Shown piece after piece: positions 37,301-48,490 of a stretch of DNA of 64,000 bases. The notes below the pieces were generated by a model. It did not search any database. It was not told where the DNA came from and saw only the letters and a program-made list of their open reading frames with translations. The DNA is taken from contig JBAJFE010000005.1 in the NCBI GenBank assembly GCA_037903355.1, positions 1,116,001-1,180,000 on the forward strand, given 5' to 3'. The number at the start of each line of letters is the position of its first letter. Position 1 is the stretch's first letter. The translations under genes were made by a program, and so were the position numbers. This DNA is from Trichuris trichiura (taxonomy: Eukaryota; Nematoda; Enoplea; Trichinellida; Trichuridae).

Positions 37301-37490
37301 GTGCGAAAAATGAAACTCGGTTGGTCTGCTTGCTGCTTGTAACAGTTAATTTATCAGCACTGACAACTATACTGAAAAATTTGCACTCATTGTTAGGATA
37401 ATTTGACGCGCAAAAATTTCCACAGCCAAATCGAAACTAATTATAACTAGCTACCTGGAGGACTTGAGCGCATTAAAAGACCAAAGCAAA
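34400..37490. other. No recognisable gene; possible long 3' intron of the eIF3f-like gene
   Basis: Several 60-77-codon frames exist on both strands between 35.8 and 37.0 kb, but none matches the missing part of eIF3f or another family I know. Confidence 0.3.
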
Positions 37491-37499
37491 ACAACTTAC

Positions 37500-37743
37500 T
37501 TCGTCTTTAGTCTCTGAATATTTAACGCCGTAACAATTAACCACTTCAACAGCTTTTTTTTCATAGTAACCTAAACGGAACGAGCATAATCATGAAAAAT
37601 GGCAGCAAGATCTTACTCGTACCAAGCAAAGTTCCTATTGCCTTGTTGCAACATCCACCCCGAGACTCACGTCGTTCGCGCGAGTCAACAATTGACAATA
37701 TGACAACTGGATGTACACGGACAGTAAAGCCTGATCCTATCAT
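37500..37743 (-). CDS. eIF3 subunit f-like MPN domain, first two exons (partial)
   Basis: Exon 1 is 37,617-37,743 (ATG at 37,743, ending phase 1 at GTAAGA). A 46-nt intron follows, then exon 2 at 37,500-37,570, ending at GTAAGT. The product begins MIGSGFTVRVHPVVILSIVD, then SRERRESRGG, AIGTLLGTSYYEKKAVEVVN and CYGVKYSETKDE. This is the start of an MPN domain. The VHPVV..SIVDS.ERR...IGTLLG pattern with VEVVNC is closest to eIF3f, a scaffold of the eIF3 initiation complex whose MPN domain lacks the JAMM zinc motif. Four residues are inserted before AIGTLLG. I could not find the next exons (the GWYATG and HLTVDT blocks), so it is either a truncated copy or has a long intron. An upstream exon is possible: the frame is open back to an acceptor-like TGTTTCAG near 37,840. 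Confidence 0.65.
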
Positions 37744-37999
37744 AAGTATAACAGTTCTTTTGAAAAAAAACTTAATAACAATTTCAATGGAACCGTCTGA
37801 AGCTACAATCAGCAGTAAACGATGAGTAGGTTCAGCTTCTGAAACAGTAAGTAGGTTCGTTAAGTACCAAAGCTCTACAACAGCTTCATTTCGCAACAAA
37901 AACTAACGATTTTGTCCCCAAAGTCTAAGAATACGTTTTTTGCAAAGCTCCGGAAAAAAGTGATTCCGAGTTTTGCTTCCGAGCGCACCCAAAGCAGGT

Positions 38000-40030
38000 T
38001 ACCGTAGCACGCAAGATGCAAGCTTCTTTCCAAACAGATGCTGGTCATCCGATTCAGTCTTTAGCTAAGCCTAAAACCAAGCTTCGTACTTCTGTGTAGG
38101 CTTGGGTGAGGGTAAAATAGGACAACTGACGAAGAAAAAATACAGTAGTCCAGTACAGTCTTGCTGTAGGTTTTCTCGGCATCTCCTAAACGTGAGCATG
38201 TGGTTTACGTTTTGGCTTAGGCTTAGCTAAGGGGTAGAACGAGATAAGGCTTGCCAGCGAGCGCAAAACATAGTGACCAGCGTCTTTTCTAATGAAGGAA
38301 CCTGCATTTTGCATGTACGGTATGTTACATGCAGGAACTTGAAAAATATGGTCTTCTTTGTTGCCCGCGGTCTTAACTCTCTGAGACAGCTCTACCACTG
38401 AGAAGTTCCCAGAAAGCGCGGATTACCATTGTTCTAAGTCACTGAGGTAGCAGATATTGGAAAAAACAATGCTTTATTATAAAAATAGTTAAACTGTTAC
38501 TTAATTGCGTTCCGTAGGGTACCAGTTAAACCAAAAGACTACCTGGAATGCTCTCATTCACTGGCAAAAAAATCTGCACGATTGTCCAGCTGAAGATTGC
38601 CAAAATTAGAATTTCTTACGTTCGCGTAAAATGTTATCGGCGTCCTCGTGTCACGTCAGTCAATAAGCGCCGCGGGAAAACTTTAATTAAGTTTTTTCGT
38701 TTTTCGAGTACGGTATGACACTGAAACAGAACCTGCTCATCATTATCGCTGATTTAATTTGAAAGCATTGCCGCGACTTGAGCAGTTCGCCTAACAATCG
38801 TTTACTTTAATTTTGAGAACTGCAGTAAAATCCTTTTTATTGTTCCAGAATTTGGCCTTTCAGAAGAAGATTCACCGCAGTTTCCATGGTAGAATTGACA
38901 TTGACTGAATCATTGTATTACTATCATTCCTTTGTGCATTAAAATGAACTTATGAGGCTTACCATTTTGAACAAACTTCAGTTAAACCGAAACGATCGGC
39001 ACATTACGAACAATACTCCTTACTTTTCCAGACTCAACCATGTAAGTTTTCTAATTCTGATTAAAAACAGCTGTTTCAAAGTTGTCAAAAAGAAAATGAG
39101 TCATGTAGCACTGAAACGACAGGAAATCAGCTTATTTTAGCGCGCCCATTTTGACCTTGCGCAACTTGAACTAATACCCGCTTACAGTAATTGCACAAAT
39201 GATAGGTACGATTAAAAATTGATCATCAACAGAACTTAGACAGACAGAGAGTTTCTTTTCTTTTACATTCCAACAAATCAGTCTCAAACCAACGTTCCAC
39301 TTTTGCAGACATATTCAGACCGACAAAGAAGAAAGTGAAGATACGGAACAATAAGAACGTTGCGCATTGAACCATAAAAAGTCCGCGGTCAGAGTTCGTT
39401 AACTGATTGTCAGATAAAATGCCCATTCCCTAAGTTGAAAAAACGATCCGCTTCATCCGAGCTTGGATAAAACATGCCACAAACCTTTCCGACAGAGCAC
39501 ATTGTCTGTTCCCGCCTTTAGTTCCAGTAAGCAATTTCACTTCTGAATAGGAACAGGTGACTTGTAAAGTGAGCAAATGCAATGCGCCGTCACGCGACCA
39601 TAGCTATTAACTATTAGCACCTTTCGGCAATTTTCGCTTCGATAGTTTGAACGACAGAAAATTGTACGATGTCGACAATAGTTCAACAAGTTGAAGGCTT
39701 CCCGGTCGAACGTGTTTCTTAATGACATTTTCAAAATAAGACGGCAAGTCAAAAGGCAATCCATCTGACCGCAATTATCTCAAGCAAACTGCCATGCGAC
39801 TTGAGAATTCCCACGTTCAACAGAGACGGTTGGTAATGGCGGTGGTCAAAAAAATATGAGCGCACTTTTGAAAAGACAAGTAAATCACTTTATTCCACAC
39901 AAGCGAACGTCGTGCCAACCAGGCCAGTTTCTTGTACCGGTCTTAGTCGGATGCTGCATATTCCTTTCAACGCCAACAGATCGCTGTTCATGAAGTTCAA
40001 CTGCGCTCATTGAAGCGTCAGAATAACGTC
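38000..40030. other. Region upstream of the WAP/TIL gene
   Basis: Two ATG-started minus-strand frames (39,226-39,426, 66 codons with a hydrophobic segment; 39,537-39,764, 75 codons, Cys-containing) are possible but unsupported. I see no other feature. Confidence 0.25.
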
Positions 40031-40039
40031 TGGTTCAGT

Positions 40040-41963
40040 ATGCATCTCCAATGGGCAGCGCTTTTAGCGTTTACCAGTCAAATCACCTTCTTGAAAGGTA
40101 TGATAACAATGGACAACGCTGAGACTTGGCAATTTAAAAAAATTTCAGGTCAAAAGCCCGGAGAATGTCCCATCACTGTTGGTGGCACGCGTACAAGTAC
40201 ACCAATAAACCGTTGCGAGGACGATAATCAATGTCCGGGAAAAAGAAAATGCTGCGACACGCTGATTGGAATGGCTTGTATGTTACCAGAAAAAAGCGAC
40301 GTACAGATAAGTAGGTTGCTGCAATGATGTCCTCTTACGCAACGTAAGGTGCAGACGAAACGTAAGGGATGGTTAAATAGGTAAAAAGTAAAAACAGCAC
40401 AAGTTTTTTACTCTTCGCAGTATAGCTTAGAAATGTCGAGGCAATTAAGTGAGTACGCCAGAAGTTTTCGTTTCTTCAAAAGGCTGAACGAAGCTTTGTC
40501 ATCTAGCAAAGAGGATACAGAGAAGTTACATTTCCTAACTAACACCACCACTTTAGGGCATGTCCGTTCTTCGACATCTAATACATCAAAGCCAAAACCA
40601 AAACCACAATCAAAGCCAAAACCAAACCCAATCCAGAAATGCAAAGGCGAGGGTGAAGAATATTCTGAGTGCGCGCCTTTGTGCCCCAAAGGATGCGACA
40701 ACATGCATAAGAAGCCAACTTGTTCTGGTTGCAAACCTGGTTGTAGGTGCAAAAGAGGTTTTCATCGATTGGCCGTCGACGATAGCTCATCCCCCTGCGT
40801 AAGGAACGCTGTCTGCGAGGCGATGACGTCAAAAGGTAAGCCTGTTGTTCATATAAGGAAGCAAAGCAAATTGTTACCTACATTTTTAACTCATCATGCT
40901 AACAAGGCTATTAATACGATTTAAAAGTTAACTCTACCTGCCAAAGAGTCTTAACTTGTACGCGTCTTTATAAAGTCTGACGCGAGATTTTATTAATGGA
41001 TACAATGCGTGACTTCCATTTGAAAATCACGTACACTTTAAAAATTCCAGTTGCTCATCGCGTAGGTGAAAACAACTATCTTCTAGAACTAGTCTTACGC
41101 TCTATAATCAACTGAAGACAGGCGAACGATGTGCTTACAAAAAAAATGCAAACACGAAGACATGTTCCAGGAGCCCTTAGGCGCTTAAACGTTACCTATA
41201 ATGAATCGACTCATTTGCCACAGGAATGAGCTGTGTCTGTCTGCTGAGTTAATAGAAAATATAATTGAAAACACAACTGGCAGTAGGATTTCGATTTAAC
41301 TATCACCGAATATTAATGGTTTTGCTTTTCGTCCTATGAATTACGACCAAACAAAAATTGGTCAACCTACAGTCTTAAGTGAACTCAGGTAGGCGAAACG
41401 GATAGTTTTTTAACAGTAGGTCACATTTCTTACGCTGCCAATCTTTGTATTGTGTTGATAGCACTTACACGCAAACGTAAATAAACAAAAGTCAGATGTC
41501 TCTACCTGCTTGGCGTTGGATAGAAAGAGGAACAGCTAATTTGCTGCAGAGAATTGTCCAGACGGCTCCATTCCACCGTCGGTGTGTCATGGAAAGAACA
41601 AGTTGTGTCCTGAGGGAACCAACTGCACAAAAGGCCTCTGCTGTCCACTCGACGGAAATCCGCCATCACCACCAACAACAACTGCCAAACCAGATGAATG
41701 CCCCCAGAGTATAATATCCAGATTCGTCGGAGGGCTTTCGTGCACCCAGGACAGTGATTGCCCCGGTACGCAGAAATGCTGTCCAACGGTCTATTCAATT
41801 AAAGTATGCATGATTATATTAACTGGACTTCTCAAAGATGGCAAAAAACGTCCACGTAAGCGCAATGTTCTTTTCCACTGGGACAATCTGGCTTTTCTTC
41901 TTTTCAGTAGAAACCGTGATGAAGCTACTCGGCCTGGAACAAGTGATGAACATTCTGCAATAA
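40040..41963 (+). CDS. Secreted WAP-TIL-WAP cysteine-rich protein (likely protease inhibitor)
   Basis: Exons are 40,040-40,300, 40,421-40,835, 41,550-41,855 and 41,908-41,963; introns are 120, 714 and 52 nt and reading frame is kept across all joins (345 aa). It starts MHLQWAALLAFTSQITFLKG, a signal peptide. Domain order: a WAP-type module (ECPITVGG to GMACMLP); a KPKPKPQSKPKP linker; a TIL module with ten cysteines (KCKGEGEEYSEC to NAVCEA); a short Cys-rich stretch (VCHGKNKLCPEGTNC); a Pro/Thr linker; and a second WAP-type module (DECPQSIISRF to SIKVCM). Both WAP modules have only six of the usual eight cysteines: C2 and C7, which pair in elafin/SLPI, are absent. WAP and TIL domains inhibit serine proteases; such secreted proteins are common in parasitic nematodes. 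The C-terminus depends on the last splice; read-through would give a different tail. Confidence 0.75.
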
Positions 41964-42151
41964 CCGCAAGCTGTTGGCGGTTCGCGCCATTTTCAAGTAA
42001 CAAAACTTATGCAAACAAAATTAGCAAACGTGACGTCCAAGTAAAGGTTGCGAACCGAATTACTAACCAGCATAAGGCATCTCTAAAAGGGTAAGCGTCT
42101 AAGCTCTACATGTGAGCACTCAAAAAGACTAGCGTTAGCGTGAAAGAAAAA

Positions 42152-42590
<439 letters not shown>

Positions 42591-42770
42591 CCATTCAGAA
42601 AGGATGGCGAAATTTCGCTGCTGCTTAGCCTAAAAAGTTCAACGAACCGCATTGGCTTAGCCTGCCTGCGCGTGAAAGTTTCAACGTATATCAAACTTAC
42701 CAAGCGATGGTCAATTTGCGAATTGCAGATTAGCAGTAGAAAAAAAACGAACCATTTGACAAAGGAGAAA

Positions 42771-43228
42771 TCATTGGTAGTCGTTCAAAACAGGTTCTTG
42801 AAGATACGCCATTGGATTTTCCACTGTGCTATGAAACCACTGAGTGAAATGTTGCAGTTCTTCTTTGGCTGCCTTCAACTCGTTCGACAATGCTTTGTTC
42901 TCGTCATTTAGACGGGATACCTCAGCTTCCAAATGGCGCTTACTTTCTCGTTCCTGCAAAAAGTAACAAACAAAGGATGTTTCTTCGGAAAGACCAATTG
43001 GGGAATTGACAAACCCCGCTCAGTTCGGTGAGCAAGTGCTTAACGCGCTCTTCGAGAAGAACAATTTTTCTCCTGGATGCTTGCAACACTAGATTGTAGC
43101 TTGTCAATTCAGGGCTTCCTTGCTGACTGACAGCCATCTGCGTAACACCTTCTATGGCTCGTGTGGCCAAATCGACCAGACTGGAACACTTGGTCAGATC
43201 AGTGGACGTTGACGGCACATCAGCAAAT
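42771..43228 (-). CDS. Last two coding exons, coiled-coil C-terminus (SIPA1L-like gene)
   Basis: The exon at 43,015-43,228 (acceptor AACTTGCAG, ends in SGG codons before GTTTGT) encodes a Ser/Thr-rich start then TSYNLVLQASRRKIVLLEER. A 61-nt intron precedes the final exon 42,771-42,953, acceptor TTTTTGCAG. The final exon reads ERESKRHLEAEVSRLNDENK, then ALSNELKAAKEELQ, a leucine-zipper coiled coil, and stops at 42,771. SIPA1L proteins end in such a coiled coil. Linkage to the Rap-GAP-type exons at 47.2-47.8 kb is inferred from strand, order and family architecture. Only 9 nt separate the acceptor from the TA flank of the inverted-repeat transposon. Confidence 0.6.
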
Positions 43229-43601
43229 CTGCAAGTTACCGTATATTACCACGCATAAGAACTCCCCCCTGCGTTAGCAAAGGATGGTAATGATTGGCCC
43301 AGCAACGATGACGTTCATTGCTCAAGTCTAGATCAATTCTGATTTGTCAGTTTTTCGTGAATGCTAGTCGGCCATTCAATTGAAACTGTCTTGCCTAAAG
43401 TGCAACGCAAAAACTGATCAGCTGCTGCTTAGCGCGCGTTGTAGATCATTGCGTAGGCTAAGAGAAGTGAATTGTGTTGAATAGGTTTATTGGACGTCTA
43501 TTACAACTGTTGCATGTGAAACACGAATGAACAGATTGTAGAAGCGGAAAGAAAGGATACATGACGCCGAAAACATTAAGTGCAGTGCCAAAACGGTAAA
43601 G

Positions 43602-43898
43602 CTAACAGTGCTCTTGGTCACTGTTTGGCATGTGGTCGTCCTCTGTGTCTTCCAACAGGGCAGAAATGGAGCACTTTTGGAAAGACTTTATAACAGTTTC
43701 CGTTTTTACTTTGCTCCACGCCTTTATAACGAACTGGCACAGCAAGCTGAGCGATGGAGCTCGCATTCGTCCGCTGGCTGTGTACGTCTTCTGCCCGTTC
43801 GTCATCCATTCTTTCCACTCTTCTCGCACGTAGTCTTTAAAGGGCTTATTAATGCAGACGTCCAGCGGCTGCATAGCTTTTCCTTTTTCATCGCTCAC
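43602..43898 (-). pseudogene. Pogo/Tigger DDE transposase C-terminal fragment (left arm)
   Basis: 98 codons. MQPLDVCINKPFKDYVREEW, the PSLSLLCQFVIKAWSKV block and VIKSFQKCSISALLEDTEDD match the C-terminal part of DDE_1 (pogo/Tigger/Jerky) transposases, where LQPLDVxVNKPFK and IxxSFxxCGI are hallmark blocks. The catalytic triad lies upstream and is absent. It is nearly identical to the right-arm copy but has the longer, intact end. Confidence 0.85.
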
Positions 43899-45222
43899 GT
43901 GCAGAATGCAATAAGTAAAACTGAAAAATTCTTTCGTTAAGGAAACTTATTCTTCCTTAGTCACATGGTTTTTTTAGTTGCTACTGAGAGAGTGATACAA
44001 AGCGACGCGCGATACGCGGAGACAAATTTAGACGAAAATGAGGAAAGCAAGTGTGTTCAAACTGTCCCACTACGCCACCGTTACGTACGAACTAACGAAG
44101 CACAGTCGTCAGTAGAAGCAACTTCATCCCACTTTAAGTGCCAAAGCTTAGGTAGCACCGCCTAATTTTTACAAGCACAAAGCGAACGGAGACGTAAACT
44201 GTTCAACAGTTCGGCGAAAGAACAACACATTTCATTCTCATTGGTTACTATCATCTAACATGCCGCGTTACTCTTGTCTGTCTGAGGCAGCAAAGGATGG
44301 GAAATCACAGCTCCTTGAAGTTTAATGATAACACGGCTTGACCTCTATCGATGATATCTGTAAGCTCAATCGACGACGGCTGTACGCTCAGTCGGTGGGT
44401 GCTCCTGCAGCTGTAAGTATGCGCAATGGCTGTTGAAGTTTCATGATAACGCTGCTTGACCTTTATCGAGGATGACTAAAAGCTCGGTTCTGAACGGGCG
44501 CACAGTTCTCATCGATTCAGCTAACAATTATCATTGATATAGGTCAAGCAGCGTTATCATCAAACTTCAACAGCCATTGCGCATACTTACAGGTGCAGGA
44601 GCACCCACTGACTGAGCGTGCAGCCGTCATCGGTTGAGCTTACAGATATCATTGATATAGGTCAAGCAGCGTTATCATCAAACTTCAACAGCCATTGCGC
44701 ATACTTACAGCTGCAGGAGCACCCACCGACTGAGCGTGCAGCCGTCATCGGTTGAGCTTACAGATATCATCGATAGAGGTCACGCCGTGTTATCATAAAA
44801 CTACAAGGAGCTGTGATTTCCCATCCTTTGCTGCATCAGACAGACATGAGTAACGTGACATGTTAGCTGATAGTATCCAAAGAGGATGAAATGTGTTGTT
44901 CTTTCGCCGAACTGTTGAACAGTTTACGTCTCCGTTCGCTTTGTGCTTGTAAAAATTAGGCGGTGCTACCTAAGCTTTGGCACTTAAAGTGGGATGAAGT
45001 TGCTTCTACTGACGACTGTGCTTCGTTGGTTCAAACGTAACAGTGGTGTACTGGGACAGTTTGAACACACTTGCTTTCCTCATTTTCGTCTAAATTTGTC
45101 TCCACGTATCGCGCGTCACTTTGTATCACTCTCTCAGTAGCAACTGAAAAAACCATGTGACTAAGGAAGAATAAGTTTCCTTAACGAAAGAATTTTTCAG
45201 TTTTACTTATTGCATTCTGCAC

Positions 45223-45501
45223 GTGAGCGATGAAAAAGGAAAAGCTATGCAGCCGCTGGACGTCTGCATTAATAAGCCCTTTAAAGACTACGTGCGAGAA
45301 GAGTGGAAAAAATGGATGGCGAACGGGCAGAAGACGTACACAGCCAGCGGACGAATGCGAGCTCCATCGCTCAGCTTGCTGTGCCAGTTCGTTATAAAGG
45401 CGTGGAGCAAAGTAAAAACGGAAACTTATAAAGTCTTTCCAAAAGTGCTCCATTTCTGCCCTGTTGGAAGACACAGAGGACGACCACATGCCAAACAGTG
45501 A
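45223..45501 (+). pseudogene. Pogo/Tigger DDE transposase C-terminal fragment (right arm)
   Basis: 92 codons, inverted copy of the left-arm fragment. It has a few substitutions (EEWKKWMAN for EEWKEWMTN) and a small deletion after KVKTET that shifts the frame and replaces the SFQKCSISALLEDTEDD end. Confidence 0.85.
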
Positions 45502-46035
45502 CCAAGAGCACTGTTAGCTTTACCGTTTTGGCACTGCACTTAATGATTTCGGCGTCATGTATCCTTTCTTTCCGCTTCTACAATCTGTTCATTCGTGTTT
45601 TACATGCAACAGTTGTAATAGACGTCCAATAAACCTATTCAACACAATTCACTTCTCTTAGCCTACGCAATGCTCTACAACGCGCGCTAAGCAGCAGCTG
45701 ATCAGTTTTTGCGTTGCACTTTGGGCAAGACAGTTTCAATTGAATGGCCGACTAGCATTCACGGAAAACTGACAAATCAGAATTGATCTAGACTTGAGCA
45801 ATGAACGTCATTGTTGCTGGGCCAATCATTACCATCCTTTGCTAACGCAGGGGGGAGTTCTTATGCGTGGTAATATACGGTATATTAACAGTTGTCAGCA
45901 TTGACCAAGCAAGGTGGATCATTGCCATACCGACTGAACCAATACTTGGCACCAGAACACGGATTGAAGGGACGAGCGCTATTAATGTCAGCTAAACTAA
46001 TCGTTTCCTTCGACGCATGCGTTAGAAAGGAAAAA

Positions 46036-46394
46036 CTACCCAACGCCGCCGGAGCAGACCATTGCAGGAGCGCCCTTATCACTGCCGATAACGCTGATAT
46101 TCAAAGGCAAATTGCGAGAACCAATGACAAGGTTTCCGACTCCGACTTGTGGATGGAGCAAAGTGGTATCCACTTTTCCCTGATGAACGGCCGCTTCGGA
46201 TGAGAGATCGCTGCTACCACCGCTGCTGGAAGAACTGAGATTCTTCGCTCGAGCAGTCGACTGTAGCATCAAGGATTGATACCATCGATCCTCGCTGGAT
46301 AAACTACTCGCCGTGGTCGATTGATAGTCGGCACTGTTGCGCGTACTGTCAAAACCGCTGTCCAAACCTGTTGCCGTGTCGCTGTAGCAATGAA
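46036..46394 (-). CDS. Ser-rich internal exon (SIPA1L-like gene, inferred)
   Basis: Acceptor GACTTTTCAG at 46,395. It reads RVHCYSDTATGLDSGFDSTR, then many Ser residues (SLSSEDRWYQSLM, SSSSSGGSSDLSSE). The left (donor) end is uncertain, near the stop at 46,036. SIPA1L proteins have long Ser-rich linkers between the PDZ and the C-terminal coiled coil, and the strand and order fit. No PDZ domain was recognised between this exon and 47.2 kb. Confidence 0.5.
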
Positions 46395-47232
46395 CACGCC
46401 TGAAAAGTCGGCCCATCTCACTTTTCTGGCTACATTAAACCATTTACTTTTTTTAAAAAAAGTTTCCCACGCGGAAACGCGCGGTATGTAACGCGGCAGA
46501 ACGGCGTCAATAGAAGAAATTCATGTGTGAAACTGGATTAATCACTTTTTCACGTACGAAAGGTTCGACAACAATTCACCTATTCATTGAAGGATTTACA
46601 CTGATGCAGTGAAACTCTTAAGATTACTGACGAACGATGAGCTTCTACTATGGCATTCTGCGTGAAACGATATGGTTATATATTCAGCTCGAAATAGAAT
46701 AGCTGCTTTCCTTTGCAAACAGCAGAACCGCTTCCAGAAAGCAAAAAAGATGACTTACGATGGCAGTGCGCATGCAAACGTTGCAGTATGAAGAAGAATA
46801 ATCAGGAAAACAAGTTAGAAAAAAGAAGTTAAACATAGTATCAATCTTCTTGTCCTCCAACACTTTGCCAACCATTTTGAATAAACACTGCATTCCGGTT
46901 AATGGGCCAAAGCAAAAAAACAACATTGAGGACAAAGCGTTCTCACCTGAATCTACCGATTATTTTACGCCTCTATAGCGTTAGTGAAACACTCAAAACA
47001 AATTTTTACGCTGCGCGAAAGATCGTCTGACTTTTAAATAATAAAAGATGCTATTTTTACGGCGTATACATTTAGCAGTAGCATTAGCAAGTTTCTTTTG
47101 AAACTTACTGTTAAATAATGCTTAAGTTAGAATTACGTCAAACCAAAAAATTCAAATTCAAAATTTACCAGCACGTGATGTTCAAGTTACGAAAGCGTCC
47201 GACCTCAAAGTGAATCCTGCGTGCTAATGATT

Positions 47233-47784
47233 TTATATATCAGCAATAATTAGGCCGTCATCATCGTTTACGGTCCTCAATATGATCACGTCTGCATGGT
47301 CGTAGTATAACTTTAAACTGTTTCCTTGCAATGTCCAGCCAATGACCGAATGAGTCGCTGTGCAGAACAACGTCGTTTCAGTGGAACGTTCAATCATGAC
47401 CAGATAATCGGCTGATACAGCCAAAAAGCAATCAACAGTGCAACATAAACTGAAGTTTTCCAACTGGAACAATATTACTATGAGCTGCATTGCTTCAAGT
47501 GCGATAGGCAGTGCTTTCTTACCTCCGTAAGAGCTTGGACGTCCCATACAATGGCACCTCGATTGAAAGCTTCCAGGAAAACTTTTGCTCCGGGTCGATC
47601 TTTCCGTTTGTTTCCTAAGATTTTGGCTTAACAACAAAGGAAAAATTATCCGAAACTACGTGAGAGTACATTGGTAATGTAATTATACTACCGCTGCGGA
47701 CGGGTCACGCATGGCTCGAAAGCTAAGCACTTCCATTAAAAGTTTTTGTATTTTCAACGGGACAAGCTCCGTAGGAAGAAATAA
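47233..47784 (-). CDS. SIPA1-like (Rap-GAP family) exons, region just after the Rap-GAP domain
   Basis: Three exons: about 47,692-47,784 (LVPLKIQKLLMEVLSFRAMR), 47,523 to about 47,626 (KRKDRPGAKVFLEAFNRGAI then VWDVQALTE) and 47,463 leftward (VDCFLAVSADYLVMIE, HSVIGWTLQGNSLKLYYDHA). The intron between the last two is 59 nt with GTAAGA and TTCCAG. FRAM, GAIVW.V, DC.L..S.....IE and the (D)VIGW...SLK..Y string match SIPA1L proteins between the Rap-GAP and PDZ domains. These are GTPase activators for Rap at junctions and synapses. The last exon either ends at GTAAAC (about 47,272) or runs to the stop at 47,233. The Rap-GAP domain itself was not found upstream. Confidence 0.75.
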
Positions 47785-47893
47785 CTCAAACATGAAAACC
47801 TACGGTCTTGTACCAAAACGTTATATTTTCATCACTCAATAAGGTAAAAATTACCCTTTCCATTAATGGTTAGAAATGTGAGCAGCCTCTTCC

Positions 47894-47896
<3 letters not shown>

Positions 47897-47930
<34 letters not shown>
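47897..47930. repeat. (TA)n microsatellite
   Basis: A 34-bp TA run, the insertion site of the MITE that follows. Confidence 0.95.
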
Positions 47931-47933
<3 letters not shown>

Positions 47934-48116
47934 TAGAACCTCCATACGTTGACCACCCAAGGGACCGGAAAAAACTGGTCAACATAGGAGGTGGTCAACA
48001 TAAGAGGCTGTGGGTATATTATATTATTAACGTGCGAACCAACCAAGTGGTCAAAATTCGGTCGACTTAGGGAGGTGGTCGACATAGAGAGGTGGTCAAC
48101 GTCGGAGGTTCTACTG
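47931..48116. mobile_element. Tigger/pogo-type MITE
   Basis: A 186-bp element with termini CACTAGAACCTCCATACGTT and (complement of the right end) CAGTAGAACCTCCGACGTTG, flanked by TA. The CAGTAGAACCTC start is the well-known Tigger/pogo terminus. The interior has repeated GGTGGTCAACAT/GTCGAC motifs and no coding sequence. Confidence 0.85.
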
Positions 48117-48336
48117 TACTTGAATATCAAAAAATAAGAGTTGTCAGGCAGTTTACAGAAGTACACAAGGTTACTGTAGAAAGTTGCTTAGCGGTTGCGT
48201 AAACGTTAGCAAGATGGCGTTTTCGACGAGAAAATCATGAAACACGGTTCGTGCGTCGATCGTATCAGCATCGACGCCGTTGAAGATATGCGAATAAGCG
48301 CGGCAAGGCGTTCTCTTTCAATTGACAATCACTTTA

Positions 48337-48490
48337 GATTGTCCCGATTGTTGTGGTCAAAGATATGGTCCAGGAGACGTTGGATCAGATGCCGCCGGGA
48401 AGTAATGTTTTAACGTTGGAACATTTGGAGAACGTCATGCGCGATAATCCAAAATATCAGAACATTTTGAGTAAGTTGATCACTTGCTAA
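48337..48490 (+). CDS. Possible exon of an unknown gene
   Basis: After an acceptor-like CACTTTAG the frame reads IVPIVVVKDMVQETLDQMPP then GSNVLTLEHLENVMRDNPKY. It is open to TAA at 48,488-48,490, with a GTAAGT donor available near 48,471. The sequence looks protein-like but I cannot name it, and no partner exon in frame was found. Confidence 0.25.

Larger units (their letters stand above)
43239..45880. mobile_element. Tigger/pogo-like inverted-repeat (foldback) element
   Basis: A 2,642-bp element with long inverted arms of about 1.2 kb each and a ~200-bp centre. The termini are CCGTATATTACCACGCATAA and its exact complement, and both ends are flanked by TA, the target duplication of Tc1/mariner/pogo elements. 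Near the centre (44,320-44,820) a ~115-bp unit (starting TATCATCAAACTTCAACAGC) occurs twice directly and once inverted. Both arms carry the C-terminal end of a DDE transposase pointing to the nearest terminus, so the element is two 3' halves joined head-to-head. The 5' (helix-turn-helix and catalytic) part is missing, so it cannot be autonomous. Confidence 0.9.

Noticed and set aside
38060..38230. Short TTAGGC-like repeats (also near 55,720 and 55,860), the nematode telomere unit
   Set aside because: Only two consecutive units at any site, which is not evidence for an interstitial telomere.
47690..47725. Plus-strand CTGCGGACGGGTCACGCATG...CGAAAGCT resembling a hammerhead core
   Set aside because: The sequence lies in a SIPA1L-like exon on the minus strand and lacks CTGANGA.
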